64,000 bases of DNA from Sinimarinibacterium flocculans (GTDB taxonomy: Bacteria > Pseudomonadota > Gammaproteobacteria > Nevskiales > Nevskiaceae), in NCBI RefSeq assembly GCF_003201205.1, contig NZ_QICN01000001.1, positions 248,001-312,000 on the forward strand. The letters run 5' to 3'. Of the stretch, positions 25,947 to 34,730 are shown one piece after another. The translations under genes and the position numbers were made by a program. Each line of letters begins with the position of its first letter. Positions within the stretch are counted from its first letter, which is position 1. The notes under the pieces are model-generated. The model made no database searches and was not told where the DNA came from. It saw only the letters and a program-made list of their open reading frames with translations.

Positions 25947-26001
25947 ATTATACGGACCGACGTGGCGGCTCAAGGCCGTCACGGGGTAACGATCGTTACC
26001 G
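25947..26001. promoter_or_regulatory. Divergent control region with a 16-bp perfect palindrome
   Basis: GGTAACGATCGTTACC at 25985-26000 is a perfect palindrome in the middle of the 236-bp region between the SDR and acyl-CoA dehydrogenase genes. A perfect minus-strand TATAAT lies at 25952-25947 as the SDR -10. TTACCG at 25996-26001 inside the palindrome is a possible plus-strand -35. A repressor bound here could control both arms. A second palindrome TTGGCGCCAA lies at 25923-25932. Confidence 0.5.
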
Positions 26002-26103
26002 CATCGGGTCCGCGCGCAGTGTACGCAATGTGCGACCGCTGCGGTCCGCACTTTGGTATGGCAGGCGCGCCGGTGCAAGCCGCAGCGCCCTTGGAGACAG
26101 CAG

Positions 26104-27243
26104 ATGCAGCGCAGACCGTTCGAACCGGAGATGGAGCAGTTCCGCGATGCGGCCCGCAAGTTTTTCCAGACCGAGATCCGGCCGCATTCGGAGCGATGGC
26201 GCGAGACCGGCATCGTCGATCGCGAGGCCTTCCTCAAGGCGGGCGAGGCCGGCCTGCTGTGCATCTGGGCGGACGAGCAGTATGGCGGGCTCGGGCTGAA
26301 CGACTTCCGTTACGAGCAGATCCTGATCGAGGAGAACGCCTTCCACGGCGACTCCGGCTACTTCATCACGCTGCACAGCCGCTTGGTCGCGCCGTACTTC
26401 CAGCACTTCGGCAACGAGGAACAGAAGCAGCGCTTCCTGCCGTCGTTCATCAGCGGCGAGAAGATTCTCGCGATCGCGATGACCGAGCCGGACGCCGGCT
26501 CCGATCTCGCCGGCATGAAGGCGCGCGCGGTCGAGCACGACGATCACTGGGTGCTCAACGGCACCAAGACCTACATCTCCAACGGCATCAACGCGGACGT
26601 CGTCATCGTCGCGGCGAAGACGCACGCGGAGAACCCGCACGGCGTGACGCTGTTCATCGTTGAACGCGGCATGGAGGGCTTCGAGCGCGGTCGTCTGCTC
26701 AAGAAGATGGGCATGAAGTCGCAGGACACCGCTGAGCTGTTCTTCCGCGACGTCAAGGTGCCCAAGGCCAACGTGCTCGGCCAAGTGCACGCCGGCTTCT
26801 ATCACCTGATGAAGGGCCTCGCTGAGGAGCGGCTGATCGGCGCCTGCGGCAACCTCGCCGCCACGCGCGTCGCGATGGAGGTGACGCGCGAGTTCGTGCG
26901 CAACCGCAAGGTGTTCGGCAAGCCGCTGAGCAAGATGCAGAACACGCGCTTCAAGCTCGCCGCGCTGGATGCCGAGATCGACATCGCCCAGGTCTACGTC
27001 GACCGCTGCGTGGAGCAGCACAACCTCGGCAAGCTCGATCCGGTCGACGCCGCCCGCGCCAAGCTCTACACCAGCGAACTGGCCGGCCGCATGGTCGACG
27101 AGGGCGTGCAGCAGCACGGCGGCGCCGGTTACATGGAGGAGTACGAGATCTGCCGCCTGTACCAGGACGAGCGCATCCACCGCATCCTCGCCGGCACCTC
27201 CGAGATCATGAAGGAAATCATCGCGCGTTCGACGCTGGACTGA
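26104..27243 (+). CDS. Acyl-CoA dehydrogenase (long-chain LCAD-like)
   Basis: This 379-aa FAD flavoprotein introduces the alpha-beta double bond in an acyl-CoA. Family motifs are AMTEPDAGSDLAGMKARA, WVLNGTKTYISNG and QQHGGAGYMEEYEICRLYQDERIHRILAGTSEIMKE. The usual medium-chain catalytic Glu before GTSEI is Ala here. A Glu in GLAEERLIG aligns with the catalytic base of LCAD and isovaleryl-CoA dehydrogenase, so activity is likely kept. ATG 26104 has an upstream GGAG. It is followed within 3 bases by the PaaG-like gene. Confidence 0.92.
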   Translation: MQRRPFEPEMEQFRDAARKFFQTEIRPHSERWRETGIVDREAFLKAGEAGLLCIWADEQYGGLGLNDFRYEQILIEENAFHGDSGYFITLHSRLVAPYFQHFGNEEQKQRFLPSFISGEKILAIAMTEPDAGSDLAGMKARAVEHDDHWVLNGTKTYISNGINADVVIVAAKTHAENPHGVTLFIVERGMEGFERGRLLKKMGMKSQDTAELFFRDVKVPKANVLGQVHAGFYHLMKGLAEERLIGACGNLAATRVAMEVTREFVRNRKVFGKPLSKMQNTRFKLAALDAEIDIAQVYVDRCVEQHNLGKLDPVDAARAKLYTSELAGRMVDEGVQQHGGAGYMEEYEICRLYQDERIHRILAGTSEIMKEIIARSTLD

Positions 27244-27246
27244 CCC

Positions 27247-28047
27247 ATGAGCTACCAAGACATCCTCTACGGCGTCGAAGACGGCGTCGCCACCATCCGC
27301 TTCAACCGCCCGCAGGCGCTCAACGCGATGACGCTGCGCCTGCTCGAGGAGACGCGCGACGCTTTCGCGCGGTGCGCCGACGACCAGCAGGTGCGCGCCG
27401 TCGTGCTGACCGGCGAGGGGCGGGCGTTCTCGTCCGGCGCCGACCTGGTCGCAAACATGAGTGCGCCGCCGCTCGGCGCTGACGGCAGGCTCGATCTGGG
27501 CCTGCCGCTGGAGACGCACTACAACCCGCTGATCGCGCAGATGCGCAGCCTGCCCAAGCCGGTGATCGCCGCGGTCAACGGCGCGGCGGCCGGGGCCGCG
27601 GCCAATGTCGCGCTGCTGGCCGACCTGACGATCGCCGCGCGCAGCGCCTACTTCCTGCAGGCCTTCGTCAACATCGCGCTGATTCCGGACGCCGGCGGCA
27701 CCTGGCTGCTGCCGCGCCTCGTCGGCCCGCAGCGGGCGATGCAGCTCGCGCTGCTGGGCGAGCGCCTGCCGGCCGAGACGGCGCAGCAATGGGGCCTGAT
27801 CGCCGAGGTCGTCGACGACGAGGCGCTGGCCGCGCGGGCGACGGCCGTGGCGCGCAAGCTTGCCGACGGCCCGGCGCAGGCGATCGCGCGCATCAAGCAG
27901 TCAATCCACGCTGCGGCCGGCAACGATCTGGACACGCAGCTTGCGCTGGAGCGCGACCTGCAGCGCGACTGCGGCCGCCACCCGGACTTCATGGAAGGCG
28001 TGATGGCCTTCACGCAGAAGCGCAAGGCGAACTTCAAGGGAGGCTGA
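27247..28047 (+). CDS. Enoyl-CoA hydratase/isomerase, PaaG-like
   Basis: This 266-aa crotonase-fold protein has AFSSGADLV and NGAAAGAAANVALLADLTIAA oxyanion-hole segments. In place of the hydratase glutamates it has IALIPDAGGTWLLPRLVG, the Asp-containing motif of PaaG, which isomerises epoxyphenylacetyl-CoA and also moves double bonds. The C-terminal half aligns by eye with E. coli PaaG. It probably isomerises an unsaturated or ring-derived acyl-CoA. It starts 3 bases after the acyl-CoA dehydrogenase stop and ends 3 bases before the racemase gene. Confidence 0.9.
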   Translation: MSYQDILYGVEDGVATIRFNRPQALNAMTLRLLEETRDAFARCADDQQVRAVVLTGEGRAFSSGADLVANMSAPPLGADGRLDLGLPLETHYNPLIAQMRSLPKPVIAAVNGAAAGAAANVALLADLTIAARSAYFLQAFVNIALIPDAGGTWLLPRLVGPQRAMQLALLGERLPAETAQQWGLIAEVVDDEALAARATAVARKLADGPAQAIARIKQSIHAAAGNDLDTQLALERDLQRDCGRHPDFMEGVMAFTQKRKANFKGG

Positions 28048-28050
28048 CCG

Positions 28051-29262
28051 ATGCCCGGCAACACGCTGCTCGCGGGTATCCGCCTGCTCGACCTCTCGCG
28101 CCTGCTGCCCGGGCCGTTCTGCTCGCTGTATCTCGCGCAGATGGGCGCGGAGGTCATCAAGATCGAGGAGCCGGACGGCGGCGACTACGCGCGCGGCATG
28201 GGCGAGCTGTTCGCGCAGGTCAACCGCGGCAAGAAATCGGTGACGCTGGATCTGCGCGATGCCGAGGATCGCGAGGCCTTCCTCGCGCTGGTCGACGACG
28301 CCGATGTCGTGCTCGAATCCTTCCGCCCCGGCGTCATGGACAAGCTCGGCTGCGGCTACGAGACGCTGCGCGCGCGCAACCCGAGGCTGGTTTACGCGGC
28401 GCTCACCGGCTACGGGCAGACCGGGCCGTATCGCGACTGGGCCGGGCACGACATGAACTACCTCGCGCTGGCCGGCGTGCTCGACCAGGTCGGCAGCGCC
28501 GGCGGGCCGCCCGCGCAGTCGAACCTGCAGATCGCCGACCTGGCCGGCGGAGCGCTGACCTGTGCGATGGGCATCCTCGCCGCCGTCATCGGTGCGCGCA
28601 GCAGCGGGCAGGGCACGATGGTCGATGTCTCGATGATGGACGGCGCGCTCGCGCTGATGCCCATCGCGCTCGCGGCGCTGCGCCAGGACGGCCGGCTGCC
28701 GCCGCGCGGCGCCGGCATGCTCACCGGCCTGCTGCCGAACTACCGCGTCTATCGTTGCCGCGATGGCCGGCATCTGGCCGTCGGCGCGCTGGAGCCCAAG
28801 TTCTTCCTGCGCCTGCTCGCCGTGCTCGGCGACCGGCTGCCCGCGCCCTTGAGGAAGTGGCTGCCGCGCGGCTCCGGCACGTCCGGGTCATCCGGCGGCA
28901 AGACGCCGGGCGGCAGCAAGGATCCGTTCGGCAGTCTCGGCCGGATGCGCGGCGATCCGCGACGCGCGCGCCTGGTGACGGCGCCGGTGCATCTCGCGCT
29001 GGCGGGACTGTTCATGACACGCACGCGCGACCAGTGGGCCGAGCTGCTGGCCGGTCAGGACTGCTGCGTGACGCCGGTGCTGAGCCTCGACGAGGTGCTC
29101 GACGACGCGCAGGTGCGCGCACGCGGCATGATCGAGGATGACGGCGGCAAGCCCGCGTTCGCGCTGCCGATCCGCTTCGACGCGGAGCTGCCGCGCAGCG
29201 CGCCGGCGCCGCGGCTCGGCGAACACACGGCGGACGTGCTCGGTCGCGCCGCGAACGACTAG
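28051..29262 (+). CDS. Alpha-methylacyl-CoA racemase (CaiB/BaiF family)
   Basis: This 403-aa protein of the class III CoA-transferase fold has LDLSRLLPGPFCSLYLAQMGAEVIKIE and RGKKSVTLDL. It also carries the AMACR signature WAGHDMNYLALAGVL and LQIADLAGGALTCAMGI, so the two racemase catalytic residues (His and Asp) are present. AMACR inverts the 2-methyl centre so that branched acyl-CoAs can enter beta-oxidation. This implies a methyl-branched substrate such as an isoprenoid or sterol side chain. A Gly/Ser-rich insert (SGTSGSSGGKTPGGSK) near residues 275-290 is unusual. Its TAG shares CTAG with the convergent receptor gene. Confidence 0.9.
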   Translation: MPGNTLLAGIRLLDLSRLLPGPFCSLYLAQMGAEVIKIEEPDGGDYARGMGELFAQVNRGKKSVTLDLRDAEDREAFLALVDDADVVLESFRPGVMDKLGCGYETLRARNPRLVYAALTGYGQTGPYRDWAGHDMNYLALAGVLDQVGSAGGPPAQSNLQIADLAGGALTCAMGILAAVIGARSSGQGTMVDVSMMDGALALMPIALAALRQDGRLPPRGAGMLTGLLPNYRVYRCRDGRHLAVGALEPKFFLRLLAVLGDRLPAPLRKWLPRGSGTSGSSGGKTPGGSKDPFGSLGRMRGDPRRARLVTAPVHLALAGLFMTRTRDQWAELLAGQDCCVTPVLSLDEVLDDAQVRARGMIEDDGGKPAFALPIRFDAELPRSAPAPRLGEHTADVLGRAAND

Positions 29263-31682
29263 CCGAAGAAATCCCAGTTCAGGCGCAGGCCGACGACCAC
29301 CGGCGGCGCCAGCGTATCGGCGCGGCCGAAGTCGGTGTGGAACTGTGCGAGGCGGTAGCGCTCGTCGAGCAGGTTCTCGCCGAACACCGTCACGCGCAGG
29401 TTCCACGGCGCGTGCAGGTAGCTGACGCGCGCGTTGACGACGCGGTAGCTGCTCTCGAAGGAGTTCTCCGAGTTCTGCGCGAGGTAGAAGAAGCCGCCGT
29501 TGTAGTAGTAGTCGACGCCGACCTCGACGCTGCCGCTGCGCACATCCACGGTCTGGCTCAGCGACGCGGCGCCGCTGAACTCGGGCGTGCGCACGATGCG
29601 GTTGCCGCTGAAGTCGCGGCAGCGTGGGCCGGACGGATTGTCCGGATCGTCGCCGCAGTCGCTGCGGAACGACAGGCCGGTGTCCTCGTCGTAGCCGCTG
29701 CCGTTGCGGTAGTCGGTGTAGATCGCGTCCAGCCACGAACCGCCCAGGGTCAGCACCAGGCCCGGATTGCGCTGCGGCATCGGCAGCACCGTGGCGTCGA
29801 ACTCCACGCCGCGGATGCGCGCCTCGCCGGCATTCTCGAAATTGATCGCGCCGCCGCTGGTCAGCGAGACGAAGCCGGTCTGCAGGTTCTCGATCTCGCT
29901 TTCGAACACGGCGACGTTCAGGCGCAGCGAACGGTCGAACAGGTCCGACTTGAAGCCGATCTCGTAGGAGGTGACCTCCTCCGGCTCGATGTAGTCGGGC
30001 GGCAGGTAGATGTTGATGATGTTGTAGGTCGCGCTCTTGAAGCCCTGCGAGAACGAGGCATACAGCATCAGGTTGCGGGTCGGCGTCACGTCGATGGCGA
30101 CGCGCGGCGAGAAGTTGCTGACGGTGGACTCGCGCGGCGCGAACGAGACCAGCGAGCCGTCGATGCCTTCGAGCTCGACGTCCGAGCGGATCAGCGTGCG
30201 CGTCTCCTCCTGGTAGCGGCCGCCCGCGGTCAGGTTGAGCCAGTCGGTGAGATTGGCCGTGGCCTGGGCATAGCCCGAGTAGGACTCGGCGCCGATCAGG
30301 CCGATGAAGTTGAAGCGCAGCTGCGTCGGCAGCGGCGCGGCGCCGAGCAGCCCGCGCAGCGCGTCGGGCAGGCCGCCGAGCACGGGTTCGAGATTGAGCA
30401 CGCTGCCGGCCAGCGACAGGTAGCCTGGGTTGTAGCCGCCCTCGCTGCGCAGGTAGTACAGGCCGGCGACCCACTGCAGCCAGTGGCTGGCAAAGCTGCC
30501 GTCGTTGGACGTGAACTGCAGCTCGCCGGTGCGGATCTGCTGGTAGTCGCTCTCGGCGCCGTAGGTCGCCGCGGGACGCTGCGAACCGTCGTAGTCGTAG
30601 ACGTAGTCGTAGGCGTCGATGAAGTAGTGGCTGCCGAGCAGCTTCACGTCGAACCACGGCAGCGTCCACACCGCTTCGCCGTACCAGGCCTCGGTGTCGG
30701 TGGTCAGCGACGGCGTCGAATCCGCGGTGACGACGTACTCGCGCGTCTCCGCCGGGATCAGCAGCAACCGTCCGAGCAGGCTTGGCGCGGTATTCACCGA
30801 GGTCGTCGTAGAGGTGCCGCTGTAGCGCGCGAGCAGACCGGTCAGCGTGATGCGCAGATCGTCGGTCGGTGCGAAGGACAGGCGCAGGCGTCCGCCGCGG
30901 CCGATCTCCGGCGGCAGCTCGTCGGTGCCGCCGTTGTCCAGCGTGTAGTAGTTGTCCTCGCGGTGATAGAAGCCGGAGAAGCTCGCCGCCACCGTGTCGG
31001 CCAGCGGCACGCTGACGTGCGCGCGAGCCTTGAGGTCGTCGAAGCGGGCATAGCTGGCCTGCACCGAGGCTTCCGGCTCCGGGCCGGGCGCGCGCGTGAA
31101 CAGGCTGATCGCGCCGCCGGTGGAATTGCGCCCGAACAGGGTGCCCTGCGGTCCGCGCAGCACCTCGATGCGCTCCAGCGCGCCGAAGGACTGCACCATG
31201 TTGTGCGCCGACGGAAAGTACACGCCGTCGAGATAGGTGGCGACGCTGGGCTCCGCTGACGGCACGAAGGCATCGGTGCCGACGCCGCGCAGGTAGATCA
31301 GGTTGTAGCCGGCCAGGTCGCTGAACTGCAGGCCCGGCACGGCCGTGCCCAGGTCCTTGACGCTGACGATGCCGCGCGCGTCGAGCTGGAAGTCGGTGAA
31401 CGCCGAGATCGCGATCGGCACCTCCTGCAGCGACTGCTCGCGCTTCTGCGCGGTGACGATGATCGTCTCGATGGCACCGGGCGCCGGCGTCGCGGCCTGC
31501 TCGACCGGTGCGTCGTCGCGCAGGGTCTCGACGGCGATCACGTTCAGCTCGTCCGAATCGCCGGCGGACGGGGCATCCTGGGCGCTGGCGACCGTGGCGA
31601 TGCCGAGCAGCACCGCGGCGGCGGGCAGTCGCCCGGACCGGGGATAACGGGTCGGAGTCGGCAGGAAATGCGAGCGGGCCAT
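29259..31682 (-). CDS. TonB-dependent outer membrane receptor
   Basis: This 807-aa protein has a signal peptide (AAAVLLGIATVASAQ), a TonB-box-like segment TIIVTAQKREQSLQEVPIAISAF, a plug domain (LGTAVPGLQFSDLAGYNLIYLRGVGTDAF; RIEVLRGPQGTLFGRNSTGGAI) and a long beta-barrel ending in aromatic Phe (LRLNWDFFG). The IRGVGTDxF and RNSTGG pattern is common in sphingomonad/Nevskiales-type receptors for organic substrates rather than iron. It lies convergent to the acyl-CoA operon and is a good candidate importer of its substrate. The two stop codons overlap in CTAG. Confidence 0.92.
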   Translation of the reverse strand: MARSHFLPTPTRYPRSGRLPAAAVLLGIATVASAQDAPSAGDSDELNVIAVETLRDDAPVEQAATPAPGAIETIIVTAQKREQSLQEVPIAISAFTDFQLDARGIVSVKDLGTAVPGLQFSDLAGYNLIYLRGVGTDAFVPSAEPSVATYLDGVYFPSAHNMVQSFGALERIEVLRGPQGTLFGRNSTGGAISLFTRAPGPEPEASVQASYARFDDLKARAHVSVPLADTVAASFSGFYHREDNYYTLDNGGTDELPPEIGRGGRLRLSFAPTDDLRITLTGLLARYSGTSTTTSVNTAPSLLGRLLLIPAETREYVVTADSTPSLTTDTEAWYGEAVWTLPWFDVKLLGSHYFIDAYDYVYDYDGSQRPAATYGAESDYQQIRTGELQFTSNDGSFASHWLQWVAGLYYLRSEGGYNPGYLSLAGSVLNLEPVLGGLPDALRGLLGAAPLPTQLRFNFIGLIGAESYSGYAQATANLTDWLNLTAGGRYQEETRTLIRSDVELEGIDGSLVSFAPRESTVSNFSPRVAIDVTPTRNLMLYASFSQGFKSATYNIINIYLPPDYIEPEEVTSYEIGFKSDLFDRSLRLNVAVFESEIENLQTGFVSLTSGGAINFENAGEARIRGVEFDATVLPMPQRNPGLVLTLGGSWLDAIYTDYRNGSGYDEDTGLSFRSDCGDDPDNPSGPRCRDFSGNRIVRTPEFSGAASLSQTVDVRSGSVEVGVDYYYNGGFFYLAQNSENSFESSYRVVNARVSYLHAPWNLRVTVFGENLLDERYRLAQFHTDFGRADTLAPPVVVGLRLNWDFFG

Positions 31683-31815
31683 GACCGTTGCGTTCGGGGA
31701 ATGGACGGGCGCGGAGGATACCGGCTGTCATGCCCTGTCCGGCATGACCGGCAGTGCTATCGATAGATCGATTCGCGCGGCGGTGGCAGCAGTCCGGCCA
31801 TCGGGCCGGCCTTGC

Positions 31816-32355
31816 CTACCACTTCATCATCGGCAGCGGTCGCAGCGGTTCGCGCCCGAGCTGGCGCAGCGTGAGCTGCACCAGCCGCTTGTGGAATCCG
31901 GCATTCGGGAAGGTCCTGCGCACATCGGCGACGAAGGCGCGCGGCAAACCGAAGCGCACCAGGCCCAGCGACACGTCGACCAGGTCGGCCTTGCGGAAGG
32001 CCTCGACGAGATCGCCGCCGGCCTCCCGCCACGGACGGAAGCGATGATGCTGGTCGATGATCGCGTCGATTTCGTCGCCCCAGGAGGGTTCGCCGTGCTG
32101 CTGCAGCCATTCGCGGGCCAGTTCGGCGGACGGCCGCAGGTAGTCGATCGTGCCGTGCGTCCAGATGGCGATGTCGTGGAACACCGCGGCGATCACCAGC
32201 TTGCGCGCGGCGGTCTCGTCGGGCCGGGCCAGCGCGAAGCAGAAGTTCAGCATGCGCAGCAGGTGATTGCGGTAGGCCTCGTAGTCGGCGCCGATCGGTT
32301 CGCGCCACGCTTCGAGCATCGCGTCGAGCTGCGGGAATTCCGGGTGGACCTGCAT
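31816..32355 (-). CDS. HD-domain protein (predicted metal-dependent phosphohydrolase)
   Basis: This 179-aa protein has the HD doublet in RKLVIAAVFHDIAIWTHGTIDYL, with an upstream His (YRNHLLRMLNF) and downstream IDQHHRFRPW as further metal-ligand candidates. No catalytic partner domain is present. The chosen ATG 32355 (MQVHPEFPQLDAML) begins the conserved part; the frame is open far upstream, but that stretch overlaps the opposite-strand secreted protein gene. Its substrate cannot be told. Confidence 0.78.
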   Translation of the reverse strand: MQVHPEFPQLDAMLEAWREPIGADYEAYRNHLLRMLNFCFALARPDETAARKLVIAAVFHDIAIWTHGTIDYLRPSAELAREWLQQHGEPSWGDEIDAIIDQHHRFRPWREAGGDLVEAFRKADLVDVSLGLVRFGLPRAFVADVRRTFPNAGFHKRLVQLTLRQLGREPLRPLPMMKW

Positions 32356-32491
32356 GGCGGGCGTCCTGCGAACGGGCGGGCGGGGCAGGATCGCCGATCC
32401 CCGGGTGGCCGACACTACCCGCAGCGATCCGGCGCCATTCTTGCGTACCCCTTGGCCGGGGTCGATCCTGGCTCCAGACGATGCTGGAAAC

Positions 32492-33298
32492 ATGGCCATC
32501 TCACACACCGTCTCGCGCCTTTTTTGTGCATGGGCACTCGGCCTGTGCACGCTGCCGGTGGCGGCAGCCTCGCTGTCGGACCTGTTCGCCGCCGTGCCGC
32601 GCCCGCCCGCCGATGCCGCGACCGCGGTGACCTGGGTCGCGGACGGCGCGGTGATCCAGCCGGAGGTCGTGACGCTGCGCCAGGCCATCACCGCCGAGCG
32701 GGCGGCGGTTGCCGAACTCAATGGCGGCGCCGCACCGCAACCGGGGACGCCGGTGGCCGCGGCGCCGAACGATCCGCCGGAGGTGCAGCGCGCCGCGCGC
32801 GCGTATGCGGACTACCTGACCGCCAACGGCGGCGAACGCAGCCCGCAGGCGGCGCTGGCCAAGCGCAAGCGCTGGCTGCAGCGCGCGCTGGGGCAGCAGC
32901 AGATGGAGGTCAACCGGCGCATGCGCCCGTGCCCGGCGCCGTGCACGGACAGCGCGATCCTCGCCGAGAACCAGCAGCACCTGGAGGCGCGCATGCGCAT
33001 CCTCGACACCGAGATCAGGACCTGGAACGCCCTGTTCGACGACTGGAAGAAAACGCGCGGCGCCTACGTGATTCCCGGCGACCTGAGCCTCGGCGTCGCG
33101 GCGCCGGCGGCGGCAACCGCCACGCCGCAGGGCCGTTCGACGCTGGCGAGCTACCGCGCGGCCATGCTCGACGAGGTGGAGATGCTGCTGTCGATCACCG
33201 AGCTGTCGGCACTGCGCGCCGCGGCGATCACCAGCGGCCTCGACGAGCGCACGCCGGACAGCATCAGCGGCGCGACGAAGAAGACCTCCGGGTCCTGA
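32492..33298 (+). CDS. Hypothetical secreted protein with coiled-coil-like region
   Basis: This 268-aa protein has a clear signal peptide (VSRLFCAWALGLCTLPVAAASL). The mature part is charged and helical (QRAARAYADYLTANGG, LAKRKRWLQRALGQQQMEVNRRMRPCPAPC, NQQHLEARMRILDTEIRTWNALFDDWKK), with two cysteines in CPAPC. I recognise no family. It is divergent from the HD gene and lies just upstream of the first ECF42-type promoter, so it is probably a separate unit. Confidence 0.7.
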   Translation: MAISHTVSRLFCAWALGLCTLPVAAASLSDLFAAVPRPPADAATAVTWVADGAVIQPEVVTLRQAITAERAAVAELNGGAAPQPGTPVAAAPNDPPEVQRAARAYADYLTANGGERSPQAALAKRKRWLQRALGQQQMEVNRRMRPCPAPCTDSAILAENQQHLEARMRILDTEIRTWNALFDDWKKTRGAYVIPGDLSLGVAAPAAATATPQGRSTLASYRAAMLDEVEMLLSITELSALRAAAITSGLDERTPDSISGATKKTSGS

Positions 33299-33361
33299 TC
33301 CGTTTGGCGGGGCTGGCGCGGCCCTCCGCGTCGGCGCGCCCGGCGGCTCTTGAGGCCGCCG

Positions 33362-33388
33362 TGTCGAAATCCGGCGTGCCGGTTCGAC
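33362..33388 (+). promoter_or_regulatory. ECF42-type promoter 1 (upstream of DUF899 gene)
   Basis: TGTCGA at 33362-33367 and CGAC at 33385-33388, separated by 17 bp, 81 bases before the DUF899 ATG. The same elements with identical spacing recur at 34661 and 35700. TGTCGA is, to my knowledge, the -35 motif reported for ECF42 sigma factors. Confidence 0.72.
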
Positions 33389-33469
33389 CATCCAGTGAGC
33401 ACGTTCCCGCCGGGGGCCCGCCGAGGGCCCCGCGGGGCCGTGTGCATCTACCCGCACTGGAGTCCCGCC

Positions 33470-34228
33470 ATGCCTGCCGTCCTCTCCGGGATCGATGCCG
33501 AGACCGGTCCTGCCGTGGTGTCGCGCGGTGACTGGCTGCTCGCGCGCAAGGCGCTGCTGCAACAGGAAAAGGCGCTGACGCGGCTGCGCGACCGCGTCGA
33601 CGCCGCGCGGCGCGCCATGCCCTGGGTCCGGCTGGAGCGGTCCTACCGGTTCGACGGCCCTGACGGGCCGGTCACGCTGGACGCGCTGTTCGACGGTCGC
33701 CGGCAGCTGCTGGTCCATCACCACATGTTCGCCCCGGGCTGGACGCAGGGCTGTGCCGCGTGCGCGGTCACGGCCGATCACCTCGACGTGGCCCGCCGGC
33801 ATTTCGAGCGCCACGACCTGTCGTTCGTCGCCGTGTCACGCGCTTCGCCGGCGCAGATCGAGGCCTACCGCCGGCGCATGGGCTGGGGTTTTCGCTGGGT
33901 CTCCGCGGAGCACGGCGAGTTCAATGACGACTTCAACGTCTCGTTCGCGCCGCGCGACCTCGCCAGCGGCAAGGTCTACTACAACTACGCGGCCGTCGAA
34001 GCGCGAATCGAGGAACTGCCGGGCCTGAGCGTGTTCTATCGCAAGGGCCCGGGGGAGATCTTCCACACCTATTCGACCTATGCGCGCGGCATCGAGCTGC
34101 TGGACGGCGCCGCGCTGTGCCTGGACCTGACACCCGACGGCCGCGTCCGCACACGGCACGACGAGGCCTGCCGCAACGAAGGCCCGCCCGCCCGCCGGAG
34201 TGCCGCGGTGGCGGCAATCGTCAGGTAA
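33470..34228 (+). CDS. DUF899 family thioredoxin-like protein
   Basis: This 252-aa cytosolic protein of the DUF899 (AAL-link/thioredoxin-like) family has LLARKALLQQEKALTRLRDRVDAARRAMPWVRLERSYRF and the core LLVHHHMFAPGWTQGCAACAVTADHL, containing Cys residues in a GCAAC pattern where thioredoxins have their active site. C-terminal FSTYARGIELLDG-type sequence (STYARGIELLDGAAL) is also typical. DUF899 genes often travel with ECF42 sigma factors and DGPF proteins. The ATG at 33470 has a GGAG RBS. Confidence 0.87.
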   Translation: MPAVLSGIDAETGPAVVSRGDWLLARKALLQQEKALTRLRDRVDAARRAMPWVRLERSYRFDGPDGPVTLDALFDGRRQLLVHHHMFAPGWTQGCAACAVTADHLDVARRHFERHDLSFVAVSRASPAQIEAYRRRMGWGFRWVSAEHGEFNDDFNVSFAPRDLASGKVYYNYAAVEARIEELPGLSVFYRKGPGEIFHTYSTYARGIELLDGAALCLDLTPDGRVRTRHDEACRNEGPPARRSAAVAAIVR

Positions 34229-34284
34229 GGGCCATCAAACCCCGTCAGAATCAGCGCCGTCCCCGAGACGGCAAGGAGCGCCTC

Positions 34285-34620
34285 ATGAAGTACCTGTGTC
34301 TGGTGTACAGCGACGAACGCAAGCTCGAAGGCTGGGACGATGCCGAGTGCATGGCCTGCGGCCAGAGCTTCCGCGACAGCGGTCACCTGGTGGCGGCCGA
34401 GGCCTTGCAGTCCGTGCACACGGCGACGACCGTGCGCGTGCGCGACGGCAAGGTCTCGATCACCGACGGCCCGTTCGCCGAAACCAAGGAACAGCTCGCC
34501 GGCTTCTACCTGCTGGACGCGAAGAATCTCGACGAGGCGCTGCAGATGGCGGCGAAGATTCCGCCGGCCACGGTCGGCAGCATCGAGGTGCGACCGATCC
34601 GCGAGCTGATGCCGCGGTAG
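34285..34620 (+). CDS. YCII/DGPF-domain protein (first copy)
   Basis: This 111-aa protein begins MKYLCLVYSDERKLEG and carries the diagnostic ITDGPFAETKEQLAGFYLLDAKNLDEALQMAAKIPP and a C-terminal GSIEVRPIREL. DGPF proteins are ferredoxin-like dimeric barrels related to YciI. Their activity is unknown, but they are the hallmark partners of ECF42 sigma factors. It lies 56 bases after the DUF899 gene and is probably transcribed from promoter 1. Confidence 0.92.
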   Translation: MKYLCLVYSDERKLEGWDDAECMACGQSFRDSGHLVAAEALQSVHTATTVRVRDGKVSITDGPFAETKEQLAGFYLLDAKNLDEALQMAAKIPPATVGSIEVRPIRELMPR

Positions 34621-34660
34621 CGCGCATGTGGTCGCTGCGCTACTGCCCGCCGGCCGGCGG

Positions 34661-34687
34661 TGTCGAAATCCGCGGGCGCCGCTCGAC
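34661..34687 (+). promoter_or_regulatory. ECF42-type promoter 2 (upstream of second DGPF gene)
   Basis: TGTCGA at 34661-34666 and CGAC at 34684-34687 with a 17-bp spacer, 43 bases before the DGPF ATG. The first bases after the -35 (AATCCG) are also shared with promoter 1. Confidence 0.75.
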
Positions 34688-34730
34688 TGAAGAACGGCGG
34701 CACGCGTTGCCGCGAACACCGGAGTGCGAA

